Source: CAZJFC01 sp964545245
GTDB taxonomy: Bacteria > Pseudomonadota > Alphaproteobacteria > Rickettsiales > 21-14-0-20-44-7
DNA: 26,065 bases
Direction of reading: 5' to 3'
Assembly: GCA_964545245.1 (NCBI GenBank)
Contig: CAZJFC010000027.1
Span: 1 to 26,065 of the forward strand
This document shows, piece by piece, positions 1-7,841 of this stretch; the first letter of the stretch is position 1, and every line of letters begins with the position of its first letter. The translations under genes were made by a program, and so were the position numbers. Under the pieces are notes generated by a model. That model was not told the origin of the DNA. It saw nothing but the letters and a program-made list of their open reading frames with translations, and ran no database searches.

Positions 1-116
1 CTCAAGGCTGAGCCGTTCTCCTGAACGGGATTATTTTTGCCCCCTTCGCAGCTACTGCTGCTCAGATGGGCTGCTCGCTCCGCTCACGCTCAAGGCTGCG
101 CCGTTCTCCTGAACGG
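1..116. repeat. 28-bp direct repeat pair, each ending in a hairpin
   Basis: Positions 1-28 and 89-116 are the same 28-bp sequence with one mismatch, at the eleventh base (A versus C). Each copy ends in a perfect 6-bp hairpin, CCGTTC-TCCT-GAACGG, at 13-28 and 101-116. The 60 bp between them holds no gene. The stretch lies downstream of pilU on the minus strand, so the hairpins could slow or end transcription, although neither is followed by a clear T-run. The first copy starts at the window edge, so the repeat may continue to the left. Confidence 0.7.
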
Positions 117-155
117 CTGCTAGCTACAAGATACAAGTCACCAACCACAAAAGAG

Positions 156-233
156 CACCTCACCCCAGCCCTCTCCTCATAGGAGAGGGAGTTACCAATT
201 CACCCCTCCTATCAGGAGGGGATGGGGGAGGTG
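156..233. repeat. Multi-hairpin repeat element, copy 1
   Basis: Two perfect hairpins stand in tandem: CCCTCTCCT-CAT-AGGAGAGGG at 169-189 and CCCCTCCT-ATC-AGGAGGGG at 203-221. They are enclosed by CACCTC (156-161) and GAGGTG (228-233), which can pair. The CACCTCACCCC arm and first hairpin recur in inverse orientation at 17388-17420, so this is an interspersed element. It is bordered by short ACC/TAA-rich low-complexity DNA (about 135-150 and 236-288), as is the other copy. No coding potential is seen in 1-288. Confidence 0.75.
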
Positions 234-288
234 GCCTAATGACAAATGACTAACAACTAATGACTATCTATCAGCTACAGACCAGCGA

Positions 289-1419
289 CTAGAACGAACT
301 ATTATTCTTCGGGCGGGTGGTTGTTTTGCTGGCCGGCTGGCGCTCATATGACTCCCGGTTCAGGCGGGACTGCATCAGGGTGATACGCATATTATCAGGG
401 TAATCCGCCTCGCTGATCGCGGTTTCCTCGGTTATCACGCCTTTATTGAGCAGGGTTATCAGCGATTTCTCATAGGTCGTCATCCCATAATCGGAATTCC
501 TTTGCATGATCTCGCGTATCTCCTGCACCTTGCCATCGATTATCAGCGGTTTCACCTGCCCGACATTCCTCAGCACCTCGATCGCCGGAACCATGTAGCC
601 ATCCTTGCCCGCGACCAGCCTTTGCGAATAGATATATTTCACCACCTGCGCCAGCGAATAAAGATATTGCTCGCGCGTTCCGTGCGGGAAAAAATTCGCG
701 ATCCGCTCAATCGCCCCGCTCGCCGAGGAAGCATGGATCGTCGCCACGCATAAATGCCCCGTCTCGGCAAAGCTGATAGCGTTCTCCATCGACTCGCGCT
801 CGCGTATCTCACCAAGGAAAATCACGTCCGGCCTCTGCCGCAATGCGTTCTTCAGCGCTTCGGACCATGACAGCGTATCAACCCCGATCTCGCGCTGGGT
901 GAAGATACAGTTCTTATGCTCATGGACATATTCTATCGGGTCCTCAATCGTGACCACATGCCCGTAACCGTAATTGTTGCGGTGGTTTATCATCGCGGCG
1001 ATCGTGGTCGTTTTCCCGCTGCCCGAAGGCCCCGCCACCAGCACCAGCCCGCGCGGCTGCATGATCGCTTCCTTATATGATTCGTCGTTAAGGTTAAGGT
1101 TCGCCAGCTCCGGCATTTTTATGCGCATGCGGCGGACAACCATGCCGATATGCTGCTGCTGGAAAAAACAGTTTATGCGGTAACGGTTCTTTTCCTTGTC
1201 GACCAGCGAAAGGTTGATCTCCTTAAGGCGGTAAAATTTATCGCGGTCAGCCTGCGAGGCCACCTGCTCCAGCATCATGATTATATCTTCCTGCGTCAGC
1301 GGCGGGAAATTTTCAGTGATGATCTTCTCCGCGCGGAAAGAAGGCTGTAAACCGACCGTAAGGTACAGGTCTGAGGCCTTGAGCTGCTGCATCCTGTCAA
1401 GAAGCGCGTGGAAGTCCAT
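289..1419 (-). CDS. pilU: Type IV pilus retraction ATPase, PilU-like
   Basis: This 376-aa protein is a PilT/GspE-superfamily hexameric ATPase of the kind that depolymerises type IV pili at the inner-membrane base. It has the Walker A motif GPSGSGKT (130-137), the Asp box TIEDPIEYVH (157-166), Walker B DVIFLGEIRE (198-207) and the His box TGHLCVATIHA (220-230). The C-terminal AIRNLIRE motif, needed for retraction in PilT, is degenerate here (LRNVGQVK, about 283-290), which together with its place after pilT favours PilU. The start ATG overlaps the pilT stop by 1 nt (TGATG), with GGGAGG just upstream, so the two are translationally coupled. The Ser/Thr/Asn-rich end (after about 360) is not conserved. 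In PilU-containing systems this protein assists PilT; that role is inferred. Other pilus assembly genes such as pilB, pilC and pilQ are not in the window. Confidence 0.85.
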   Translation of the reverse strand: MDFHALLDRMQQLKASDLYLTVGLQPSFRAEKIITENFPPLTQEDIIMMLEQVASQADRDKFYRLKEINLSLVDKEKNRYRINCFFQQQHIGMVVRRMRIKMPELANLNLNDESYKEAIMQPRGLVLVAGPSGSGKTTTIAAMINHRNNYGYGHVVTIEDPIEYVHEHKNCIFTQREIGVDTLSWSEALKNALRQRPDVIFLGEIRERESMENAISFAETGHLCVATIHASSASGAIERIANFFPHGTREQYLYSLAQVVKYIYSQRLVAGKDGYMVPAIEVLRNVGQVKPLIIDGKVQEIREIMQRNSDYGMTTYEKSLITLLNKGVITEETAISEADYPDNMRITLMQSRLNRESYERQPASKTTTRPKNNSSF

Positions 1420-2537
1420 CAGAAACCTCCCGAACTATTCCCGTTGCTGTTACGCGGATTACCGTTCCCGGCACTGAACGGGCCATCGTCCTTATCCTCG
1501 CCGACCCTTTCCAGGATCGCCATTTTCGCGGTTTCACGGTCAATCAGATCCTGCTCGACAAGGCGGTAAATCGAATCCTTCAAAGTTGTCATCCCGATTT
1601 TGGAGTTGATCTGGATAACCGAATTTATCTGCGCGATCTTGCCTTCGCGGATGAGGTTACGCACGGAAGGGATGCCAAGCAGAATCTCATGCGCAGGAAT
1701 CCTGCCCTGCCCGTCCTTGGTTTTTAGGAGGGTCTGGGTAATAATCGCTTCTATCGAACCGGAAAGCATTGAGCGTATCATCTCTTTTTCATTCGCGGGG
1801 AAAACGTCGATCAGGCGGTCGATGGTCTTTGCCGCGCCGCTGGTATGCAGCGTACCCATCACAAGGTGGCCGGTTTCCGCCGCCGTAACCGCAAGCTGGA
1901 TGGTTTCAAGGTCACGAAGCTCGCCGACCAGGATCACGTTCGGGTCTTCCCTCAGCGCGCTTTTCAGCGCCGCCGCGAAAGTTTTCGTGTTCACCCCGAC
2001 CTCGCGCTGGTTGATAAGCGATTTTTTTGAAATATGGAGGAATTCCACCGGGTCCTCGATCGTGATAACGTGCTTGCGCTGGGTTTCATTGATGTAATCA
2101 ATCATCGCGGCAAGGGTGGTGGATTTACCGCTTCCGGTAGGGCCGGTGAGCAATACCATCCCCTTGTGCTTCATGGTCAGTTCCTTGAGCAAGGGCGGGG
2201 CGTTAATCTGGTCGAGTGTCATTATTTTACTGGAAATATGACGGAAAACCGCAGCCGGGCCGTCAATCGTGTTGAACACATTCACGCGGAAACGAAGCTC
2301 ATCAGTGAAGGAAATCGCAAGGTCGATCTCATAATCACGCTCATAGGTAGTACGCTGCGCCTCGGTCATTACCGCATAGACCATCTGCTTGATGCTGTCG
2401 GAAGTAAGGACCGGGTAATTGTCAAGCACGGCCAGTTCCCCGTTCACACGCAATATGGGCGGTTTTTTGGTCGATAAATGCAGGTCGGAAGCGCCGTTGC
2501 GCTGTGTTATCGTCAGAAGTTCCGAAATCTGAACCAT
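1419..2537 (-). CDS. pilT: Type IV pilus retraction ATPase PilT
   Basis: This 372-aa protein carries all hallmarks of PilT: Walker A GPTGSGKS (132-139), Asp box TIEDPVEF (159-166), Walker B DPNVILVGELRD (198-209), His box TGHLVMGTLHT (222-232) and an intact C-terminal SVRNLIREGK (291-300), the AIRNLIRE motif linked to retraction. The N-terminal ASDLHLS (16-22) is the typical PAS-like domain opening. The last 20 or so residues are Gly/Asn/Ser-rich and probably disordered. The gene begins with ATG preceded by GAGGG and is first of a two-gene operon with pilU. Transcription probably starts in the AT-rich 2538-2638 interval, where I could not pick a convincing promoter. Length fits the family (about 345-370 aa). 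Confidence 0.93.
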   Translation of the reverse strand: MVQISELLTITQRNGASDLHLSTKKPPILRVNGELAVLDNYPVLTSDSIKQMVYAVMTEAQRTTYERDYEIDLAISFTDELRFRVNVFNTIDGPAAVFRHISSKIMTLDQINAPPLLKELTMKHKGMVLLTGPTGSGKSTTLAAMIDYINETQRKHVITIEDPVEFLHISKKSLINQREVGVNTKTFAAALKSALREDPNVILVGELRDLETIQLAVTAAETGHLVMGTLHTSGAAKTIDRLIDVFPANEKEMIRSMLSGSIEAIITQTLLKTKDGQGRIPAHEILLGIPSVRNLIREGKIAQINSVIQINSKIGMTTLKDSIYRLVEQDLIDRETAKMAILERVGEDKDDGPFSAGNGNPRNSNGNSSGGF

Positions 2538-2638
2538 GAGCCCTCGTAATATTATGGCCTAATATGGCAGATTCAGATTAATTAATGGTTAAATTAATAG
2601 TCAGGGCAACTTACTGAAATCAGGGAATTAATTTGCGG

Positions 2639-3934
2639 TTAATAAGTAGTTGAGGCACGGCCTGAGAGATATGTCAGCCTTTCGGCAATGCTGTTGCGGC
2701 TGACGGGAAGCTGCACGCCTTTATAGCTCATGTCAAGGAGCTGGCCGTATAGCTGGATCGCCGCCTCGCGCTGCCCTGCCTTATCCAGTATGGCGGCAAG
2801 GTTATATTTATATGACGCATTTTCAGGGTCCAGCCTTGTGGCGGTCTTCAAATTCTCAATCGCGGACTGGGTATCATTCAGCCGGTTATAGATAATCGCT
2901 TTCTGGGCATAGATCGGGGCGAAGTTGGGGTTCCTCGCCTCCAGCGCCTGAAGCTCCTTCAACGCATCCGCCGGGGACTCCTCGCTGGCAAGGATGAGGA
3001 AATTATTGATGCCGTCCTGATAATTCGGATATGCGCGGAGAAGCGCGGTATATGCTATTTTGGCCTGCTGGCGCTGCCCGCTGCGGTGATAAGCCGTGGC
3101 AAGCCCGAACAACGCATCGCGGTTTTTCGGCGCTTTGACAAGAATCGCCTTATAAAGCGCGACCGCCCCCTCATATTGGCCGGTAAGCAGGGCTTTCAGC
3201 GCCTTATCAAGCATCGAAACCTCATTCTCGATAGTAGGGACGTCATCCACCGAAATATCGAAACGCGGCTTCGGCTTGCTGTCCATATCCGGCGGGCCGT
3301 CCGTCACCTCGATCTGCGCGCGGGGAGGCCCCGAAGGCTCCTCATCTTCGTCGATATTCTCAAACATCCCGCGCTGCATATCGACCAGCCTCGGCGAATC
3401 AGACCTTATCGCGCCGATATCCGACGGGATATTACGCATGGTGCGTTGCGTCTCAGGGGAAAGATATGGCTCGCGCAAGGGCGTGCCGCCAGCCACCGCC
3501 GGGCTTCTCGGCGGGCGCTCCTCAATAATTTCCGGCTGCCTTTCAACCACAGGCGGGGCAGAAACCACTGTATTGCTGGCCGAATTCCCGATATTAAGCG
3601 GCTGTTCGTTCACACCGGTTGCCGGGGCAAGGTTCGCATAGTCATATTGGGGCTGGGGCTGGAACCGTGCTTCAGGCACGGGCTGCCCTTGCTTGCCCAC
3701 TACCGGGGGCGGGACAAAACCGGGCGGCAGGGGAGGGAATTTCTCAGGCGGGGCCGCTCTCAGCGATTGCGGGTTGGTCGAGGAAAGGATACTGCCCAGA
3801 TCCTGCAATGCCTGGCTGATGCCGGAAGCTTCAATGATATCGCAATGGACGTTGAGGCGGGCGCTGGACGCGGAAGGATATGCCACCTGTACCACTACAG
3901 GCACCACAATCCACATGATGTTCCCCAGTCTCAT
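2639..3934 (-). CDS. Exported TPR-repeat protein with Pro-rich linker
   Basis: This 431-aa protein is not assignable to a named family. It opens with a signal-peptide-like segment (about 1-25, hydrophobic core WIVVPVVVQVA, small residues SASSA before the likely cut). Residues 60-235 are Pro/Glu-rich and low in complexity, probably a disordered periplasmic spacer. From about 238 to 407 there are four to five tetratricopeptide repeats, for example around LFGLATAYHRSGQ and YKYNLAAILDKAGQ. TPR proteins of this shape often act as scaffolds or lipoprotein-like assembly factors for envelope machines; the position downstream of nothing but upstream of pilT-pilU on the same strand makes a pilus-related role possible but unproven. 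The 101-bp gap to pilT makes an operon uncertain. An internal ATG at 3916, preceded by CTGGGGA, is an alternative start, but it would drop the only basic residue of the signal n-region. Confidence 0.75.
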   Translation of the reverse strand: MRLGNIMWIVVPVVVQVAYPSASSARLNVHCDIIEASGISQALQDLGSILSSTNPQSLRAAPPEKFPPLPPGFVPPPVVGKQGQPVPEARFQPQPQYDYANLAPATGVNEQPLNIGNSASNTVVSAPPVVERQPEIIEERPPRSPAVAGGTPLREPYLSPETQRTMRNIPSDIGAIRSDSPRLVDMQRGMFENIDEDEEPSGPPRAQIEVTDGPPDMDSKPKPRFDISVDDVPTIENEVSMLDKALKALLTGQYEGAVALYKAILVKAPKNRDALFGLATAYHRSGQRQQAKIAYTALLRAYPNYQDGINNFLILASEESPADALKELQALEARNPNFAPIYAQKAIIYNRLNDTQSAIENLKTATRLDPENASYKYNLAAILDKAGQREAAIQLYGQLLDMSYKGVQLPVSRNSIAERLTYLSGRASTTY

Positions 3935-4017
3935 AATCCGGCCCCGGATTTAATTTAAAACAAATAGTTAACAAAGCGTTTCCACCTTCTTGGGTGTTTT
4001 TCGCATACGGCACGGAA

Positions 4018-4034
4018 CAATAATTATATTATTG
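4018..4034. promoter_or_regulatory. Perfect palindrome between divergent TPR and kinase genes
   Basis: CAATAAT-TAT-ATTATTG is a perfect 7-bp inverted repeat with a 3-bp spacer in the 183-bp divergent intergenic region. It is a plausible operator for a dimeric regulator. In very AT-rich DNA such palindromes also arise by chance. Confidence 0.3.
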
Positions 4035-4080
4035 CCCTGCCTAACACTTTTTTAACTACCTGCCTAATAAACTACGCCAG

Positions 4081-4086
4081 TATAAT
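4081..4086 (+). promoter_or_regulatory. Possible -10 box for the histidine kinase gene
   Basis: A perfect TATAAT lies 31 bp before the kinase start codon. No good -35 hexamer is seen at 16-18 bp upstream, so if this is a promoter it may need an activator or a non-standard sigma factor. Confidence 0.35.
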
Positions 4087-4117
4087 TATTACAACATAAA
4101 AAACCGGTTCAGTACAA

Positions 4118-5650
4118 ATGTTTTCGTACCTGCGATATTTTTTCGTTATCAGTATCGGGCTGATTGTTGCAGCCGCGGTTTTTTTGAGCTGGTATTATAA
4201 AACCGCCGCCGATGAGATCATCTCGAAGCAGGCGGAGCAAAACAACATCGCATTGGCGGGAAGTTTCAACAACTCCATCTGGAACGATTACAAGCAGGTG
4301 GTGAAAGCCTTTTTCAGCGTCCCGCCGCAGGACCGTGATAAATACCAGGAGTTCACCCACCTTCAGGAATTCGGCCGTAAGATGGTCGCCAGCATGCAGG
4401 AAATCGCCATTGTGCGCTTTTCCATCTATACGCCCGAAGGAGTAAAATTCATCTCGGTCGACCATTCCACCATCAACCTTTCAACCCCTGATACTTCACA
4501 GGATATTACCGGTGACAACTCAAAGGACCTGCGCCCGGAAGTTGTCGCGGCAAGCGGGCTGGTTGAAAGCGAGATCATCTATGACGCGAATTTCCGCCTT
4601 GCCAACGGCGCACAAAAAACCGGCACGCTGGTAAGGACGCTCATCCCGCTCACCTCCGACAGCTATATCAAGGTTGTGGACGGCAGGCCCATGAAAGTTG
4701 ATGCCGTGCTTGAGATTTTCTATGATGTCTCGATTGCCTCCGCCACTTTGCGTAATTTCCAGTATCTCGGTATCGGGTTCGTTATCGGGATTTTTGCTAT
4801 CCTTTTCATTACGTTACTTTATACCACCCGGCGCGCCGAAAAAATTATTGAGAAGCAATACGAAACCAATATCGAACTTGCTTCCGCAAAATCCCGCGCG
4901 GAAACCGAAAACCAGGCGAAATCGCAGTTCCTCGCCAATATCTCGCACGAGCTGCGCACCCCGCTAAACGCCATTATCGGCTTTTCGGAGATCATCAAGG
5001 ATGAGGTCATGGGCCCGCTCGTCAACGACCAGTATAAAAACTATATCCGCGACATCCACGGCGAAGGCGTCCACCTCCTCAGCCTCATCAACGATATCCT
5101 CGATTATTCCAAAGCCGAGGCCGGAAAACTTTCAATCGAATCCGAGGATGTCGACCTCAAGAAAATGATAGGCTCCTGCATCAAAACGCAGGAAACCCGC
5201 GCCAATAACGCCGGGGTGCAACTGGAAAAACAACTCCCCGCAGAGCAGATCGTCATCCGCACCGACGCAAAAAAACTCCGCCAGATACTCAACAACCTAC
5301 TTTCCAACGCGGTTAAATTTACCACTGAAAAAGGCAGCGTCATGGTCACTGTCTGGCACAATGTCTCCGAAAACAATGTCGCTATCGAGATCAAGGATAC
5401 CGGCATCGGCATCGCGCCGAAAGACATCGCCAAGGCGCTCGCCCCGTTCGGGCAGGTGGACAGTGAACTTTCCCGCAAATATGAGGGAACCGGGCTGGGG
5501 CTTCCGCTCACGAAAAAATTTGTGGAATTACTGGGCGGTGAGTTTAAACTGGAAAGCGAGCTGAACAAGGGAACGACCATAACCGTATTCCTGCCTTATG
5601 AGGCATCGAAATCTGCACCGGCTATGAATTACAATCCCAGTGAAGCATAA
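4118..5650 (+). CDS. Membrane-bound sensor histidine kinase
   Basis: This 510-aa protein is a classical two-component sensor kinase without a receiver domain. A first membrane segment spans about 7-25, a periplasmic sensor region of about 185 residues follows, and a second membrane segment spans about 214-235. A short coiled coil leads into HisKA, with the phospho-accepting His277 in SHELRTPLN. The HATPase_c domain shows the N box (about 388-401, LNNLLSNAVKF), G1 DTGIGIA (427-433), F box PFGQV (443-447) and G2 GTGLGL (457-462). The HisKA sequence with GFSEIIK resembles the PleC/DivJ-type kinases of alphaproteobacteria, but the sensor is not recognisable and no response regulator is adjacent. 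The start ATG has no evident Shine-Dalgarno. panB follows 21 bp later on the same strand, so the two are probably cotranscribed without an obvious functional link. Confidence 0.88.
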   Translation: MFSYLRYFFVISIGLIVAAAVFLSWYYKTAADEIISKQAEQNNIALAGSFNNSIWNDYKQVVKAFFSVPPQDRDKYQEFTHLQEFGRKMVASMQEIAIVRFSIYTPEGVKFISVDHSTINLSTPDTSQDITGDNSKDLRPEVVAASGLVESEIIYDANFRLANGAQKTGTLVRTLIPLTSDSYIKVVDGRPMKVDAVLEIFYDVSIASATLRNFQYLGIGFVIGIFAILFITLLYTTRRAEKIIEKQYETNIELASAKSRAETENQAKSQFLANISHELRTPLNAIIGFSEIIKDEVMGPLVNDQYKNYIRDIHGEGVHLLSLINDILDYSKAEAGKLSIESEDVDLKKMIGSCIKTQETRANNAGVQLEKQLPAEQIVIRTDAKKLRQILNNLLSNAVKFTTEKGSVMVTVWHNVSENNVAIEIKDTGIGIAPKDIAKALAPFGQVDSELSRKYEGTGLGLPLTKKFVELLGGEFKLESELNKGTTITVFLPYEASKSAPAMNYNPSEA

Positions 5651-5671
5651 ACCCGAAAGCCCGAACGGATC

Positions 5672-6457
5672 ATGAAAATCACCGTCCCTGAAATCACCGC
5701 GCTGAAAGCAAAACGCAAAATCACCGTGCTTACTACATATACTTATCCGGTGGCAAAACTGCTCGACGGCGAGGTTGACATTCTGCTGGTCGGCGATTCG
5801 CTCGGCATGGTGCTTTACGGCATGGATTCCACTCTTACCGTCTCGCTGGACATGATGATACAACACGGCAAAGCCGTCGCGCGCGCCAGCAGGGAATCGC
5901 TCGTGGTGGTGGATATGCCGTTCGGCTCATACCAGGAAAACCCGGCGCAGGCATTCCGCAACGCCGCAAGGATCATCAGCGAATCCGGCGCAAGCGCGGT
6001 TAAAATCGAAGGCGGGACGGAAATGGCTGAAACCGCATCCTTCCTTGTAGAGCGCGGTATCCCGGTAATGGGGCATATCGGGCTTGAGCCGCAATCATTC
6101 AATGCCTATGGCGGGTTCAGGGTGCAGGGTAAAGACGATGCCGCCACCGCAAAACTGGTTGCCGACGCAAAAGCGCTGGAAGCCGCCGGATGTTTTGCAA
6201 TCGTGCTTGAAGGCGTGAAAAGAACCGCCGCCGATAAGATCACCAAGGCAGTAAAAATCCCGGTTATCGGGATCGGCGCCTCGCCGAAATGCGACGGGCA
6301 GGTTCTGGTCAGTGATGATATGCTCGGCCTTACCGGCTCCAAAATCAAATTCGTGAAACAATATGCGGACCTTGCCTCAACCATTAAAAAAGCGGCAAAG
6401 AAATATGCCGATGAAGTAAAATCAGGCAAATTCCCCTCCGACGAACATTTGTATTAA
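5672..6457 (+). CDS. panB: 3-methyl-2-oxobutanoate hydroxymethyltransferase
   Basis: PanB transfers a hydroxymethyl group from 5,10-methylenetetrahydrofolate to 2-ketoisovalerate, giving ketopantoate, the first committed step of pantothenate and CoA synthesis. The 261-aa length matches the family (about 264). Mg-binding and active-site residues are all in place: D42 in GDSLGMV, D81 in DMPFGSY, K111 and E113 in KIEGG, H135 in GHIGL and the catalytic E180 in LEGV. IGIGAS (200-204) is another family signature. The gene follows the sensor kinase after 21 bp; its Shine-Dalgarno is weak (CGGA before ATC-ATG), which suggests coupling to the upstream gene. panC is not in the window. Confidence 0.95.
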   Translation: MKITVPEITALKAKRKITVLTTYTYPVAKLLDGEVDILLVGDSLGMVLYGMDSTLTVSLDMMIQHGKAVARASRESLVVVDMPFGSYQENPAQAFRNAARIISESGASAVKIEGGTEMAETASFLVERGIPVMGHIGLEPQSFNAYGGFRVQGKDDAATAKLVADAKALEAAGCFAIVLEGVKRTAADKITKAVKIPVIGIGASPKCDGQVLVSDDMLGLTGSKIKFVKQYADLASTIKKAAKKYADEVKSGKFPSDEHLY

Positions 6458-6507
6458 TTTCAGCCATAAAAAAGGATTAGCCAAGCTGCGGATTGCATTC
6501 AGGCTAC

Positions 6508-6582
6508 GTCATTGCGAGGAGGCACCGCCGACGAAGCAATCCAGCCTGGATTGCCGCGCTCACGTTGTTCGCTCGCAATGAT
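6508..6582. repeat. Interspersed palindromic repeat, copy A
   Basis: The ends TCATTGCGAG (6509-6518) and CTCGCAATGA (6572-6581) are perfect inverted repeats, and the middle holds a second perfect one, GCAATCCAG-C-CTGGATTGC (6536-6554). Copies B (13940-14016) and C (26011-26065) share the core in the opposite orientation. The element is noncoding, lies between genes and resembles the repeat palindromes seen in several alphaproteobacterial genomes. It probably folds in RNA as a long hairpin. Confidence 0.85.
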
Positions 6583-6614
6583 AAGTTATGGCCAGGAGTA
6601 TATAAACCCCTAAA

Positions 6615-6640
6615 AAAAGCCCCGCTCGCGCAGGGCTTTT
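6615..6640 (-). terminator. Rho-independent terminator of the phasin gene
   Basis: An 8-bp stem AAAAGCCC/GGGCTTTT (6615-6622 and 6633-6640) with a GC-rich 10-nt loop lies 18 bp past the phasin stop. On the minus strand it runs into seven T residues. It may also stop panB transcripts from the other side, where the T-run is only four. Confidence 0.8.
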
Positions 6641-6657
6641 AATTATAAATTCCGGAA

Positions 6658-7401
6658 CTAGTTTACCAGTTCAGAAAGTTTTTTCGAGTTGCGGGCAACA
6701 GTTTCGTTGATCGGCTCAAGCGCTTCCGTCGCTGTCTGGATTGCAAGCTCGGAAAGTTTAAGCGTCTGCTCAAGGGCGGACTCAATGTTGGAGCGCAGGA
6801 TCTCGTTCTGAAGTTCGAAGAATTCGCTCACATTGCGGCATTCAAGAGCCTGACGCGCAGCTTCAACATTTTCCGCGAAGCTGTTGTTCACATAGTTGAA
6901 CAACTCGGAAGTTGCCTCCTGCGCGGCCTGTGTCGCCGTCTGGTAGCTTTGTGAAATTGCTTCCGCATTCTGGCGGCCTATTTCAAGTGTTGCGTTAGCA
7001 TTGGCTGCCGCGCGGTTCGCGGTCTGGGTCAGGTTATTGGTAACTTCCTTGCTGAAAGTATTGATTTTTTCCTGAATCTGCTTCGCGTTGGTTGCCGCGT
7101 TCGCAAATGCGCCTTTAACCGCTTTCGCGCTGCGCTCGACCGAATCATTCACGGTGTTTGCAGTCTGGCGGCTGGCGTTTGAAGTCGATTTTGCAATTGA
7201 CGCAAGGCCAAGGTTAATATTGTTCTGCGCGGCAGAAGCTGTTTTTGTTGCCGCCCTTTTCGCGGAAGCCGCGTTCTTTTTCGCGGTGTTTTTTGCCGCT
7301 GCCGGTGAAAGTGACGCAGAGCTGAAATCATAAGTTCCGCGTTTTTTCTGTGTATTGTTGTTGGCAGGTTTTGCCTGCGTATTGCGTGATGTAGTAGCCA
7401 T
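6658..7401 (-). CDS. Phasin family protein (PHA granule coat)
   Basis: This 247-aa protein is Ala/Asn/Gln-rich and almost wholly helical. The N-terminal 85 residues are basic and low in complexity, with AAKNTAKKNAASAKRAATK-like stretches that resemble DNA-binding tails of some phasins. The C-terminal half has the phasin pattern ECRNVSEFFELQNEILRSN followed by amphipathic helices. Phasins coat polyhydroxyalkanoate granules and control their number and size; the PHA synthase and depolymerase genes are not in the window. I chose the ATG at 7401 because GGAGG lies 6 nt upstream; an in-frame ATG 14 codons earlier has no such site. A promoter, an operator-like palindrome (7488-7516) and a terminator frame the gene as a single transcription unit. 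Confidence 0.85.
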   Translation of the reverse strand: MATTSRNTQAKPANNNTQKKRGTYDFSSASLSPAAAKNTAKKNAASAKRAATKTASAAQNNINLGLASIAKSTSNASRQTANTVNDSVERSAKAVKGAFANAATNAKQIQEKINTFSKEVTNNLTQTANRAAANANATLEIGRQNAEAISQSYQTATQAAQEATSELFNYVNNSFAENVEAARQALECRNVSEFFELQNEILRSNIESALEQTLKLSELAIQTATEALEPINETVARNSKKLSELVN

Positions 7402-7487
7402 TGAAGCCTCCGTGTTCGTGTTTAATTTTGTTATGTTAGTCATGTTGGATATTCAGAATTATGCGTGTTATCAGGTTTTGGGTTTAC

Positions 7488-7516
7488 TGATTGTGCGATG
7501 CAATATAGCACAATCA
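7488..7516. promoter_or_regulatory. Operator-like inverted repeat over the phasin promoter
   Basis: TGATTGTGC (7488-7496) and GCACAATCA (7508-7516) are perfect 9-bp inverted repeats separated by 11 bp. The phasin -10 box sits in the spacer. On the coding strand an inner TGC-N6-GCA is nested in it. A repressor bound here would block RNA polymerase. A PhaR-type regulator is the natural candidate by family knowledge, but the sequence alone does not identify the protein. Confidence 0.55.
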
Positions 7517-7530
7517 ACTTCAGCTTGCAA
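7502..7530 (-). promoter_or_regulatory. Predicted sigma70-type promoter of the phasin gene
   Basis: On the minus strand TTGCAA (7530-7525) and TATATT (7507-7502) are separated by 17 bp, giving a 4/6 and a 5/6 match to the consensus. Transcription would start near 7495, leaving a leader of about 95 nt. Confidence 0.6.
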
Positions 7531-7646
7531 ACTTTCAAAGCAATTTTTTACAAAAACATATGAGATTTTTATACCTGCTTTATTAAAATATATTCACAGC
7601 ATAACCCGCTCTCATAGCCGCTTATGGCCATAGATAGGATTAAGGT

Positions 7647-7841
7647 TCAATCTGCGGAACCTTTTTTTAATATAAATTCAAGCTTCTGTATCGCGAGTTT
7701 TTGCAGTTGTTCCCTTGGTGCGGTTGCAGGCCCCATGATTGAAACTTCGGTTCCGGTTTCAGTATCCACCGCGCTCACCTTCACCACATTGCCCACCGGG
7801 TAAAATTCAAGGATATAGCCATCTATGCTCTTGTCAGGCAT
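7647..7841 (-). CDS. Small conserved protein downstream of aroB (DUF6898-like)
   Basis: This 64-aa soluble protein has the pattern VGNVVKVSAVDTETGTEVSI followed by GPATA and a C-terminal helix rich in Leu and Lys. Small proteins of this kind are common directly after aroB in alphaproteobacteria, and I believe they fall in DUF6898; that family name is from memory. No catalytic residues or function can be given. Its ATG overlaps the end of aroB by 8 nt (ATGCCTGA), so it is the third gene of the aroK-aroB unit and is translated by coupling. No clear terminator follows in the 245 bp before the phasin gene. Confidence 0.75.
   Translation of the reverse strand: MPDKSIDGYILEFYPVGNVVKVSAVDTETGTEVSIMGPATAPREQLQKLAIQKLEFILKKGSAD

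Noticed and set aside
3086..3958. Long plus-strand open frame opposite the TPR gene (290 codons)
   Set aside because: It is Arg/His-rich and lies antisense to a gene with clear TPR repeats and signal peptide; it is a shadow of the codon bias.
7355..7633. Plus-strand open frame before the phasin gene
   Set aside because: It overlaps the phasin start and promoter on the other strand and is low in complexity, without homology that I recognise.
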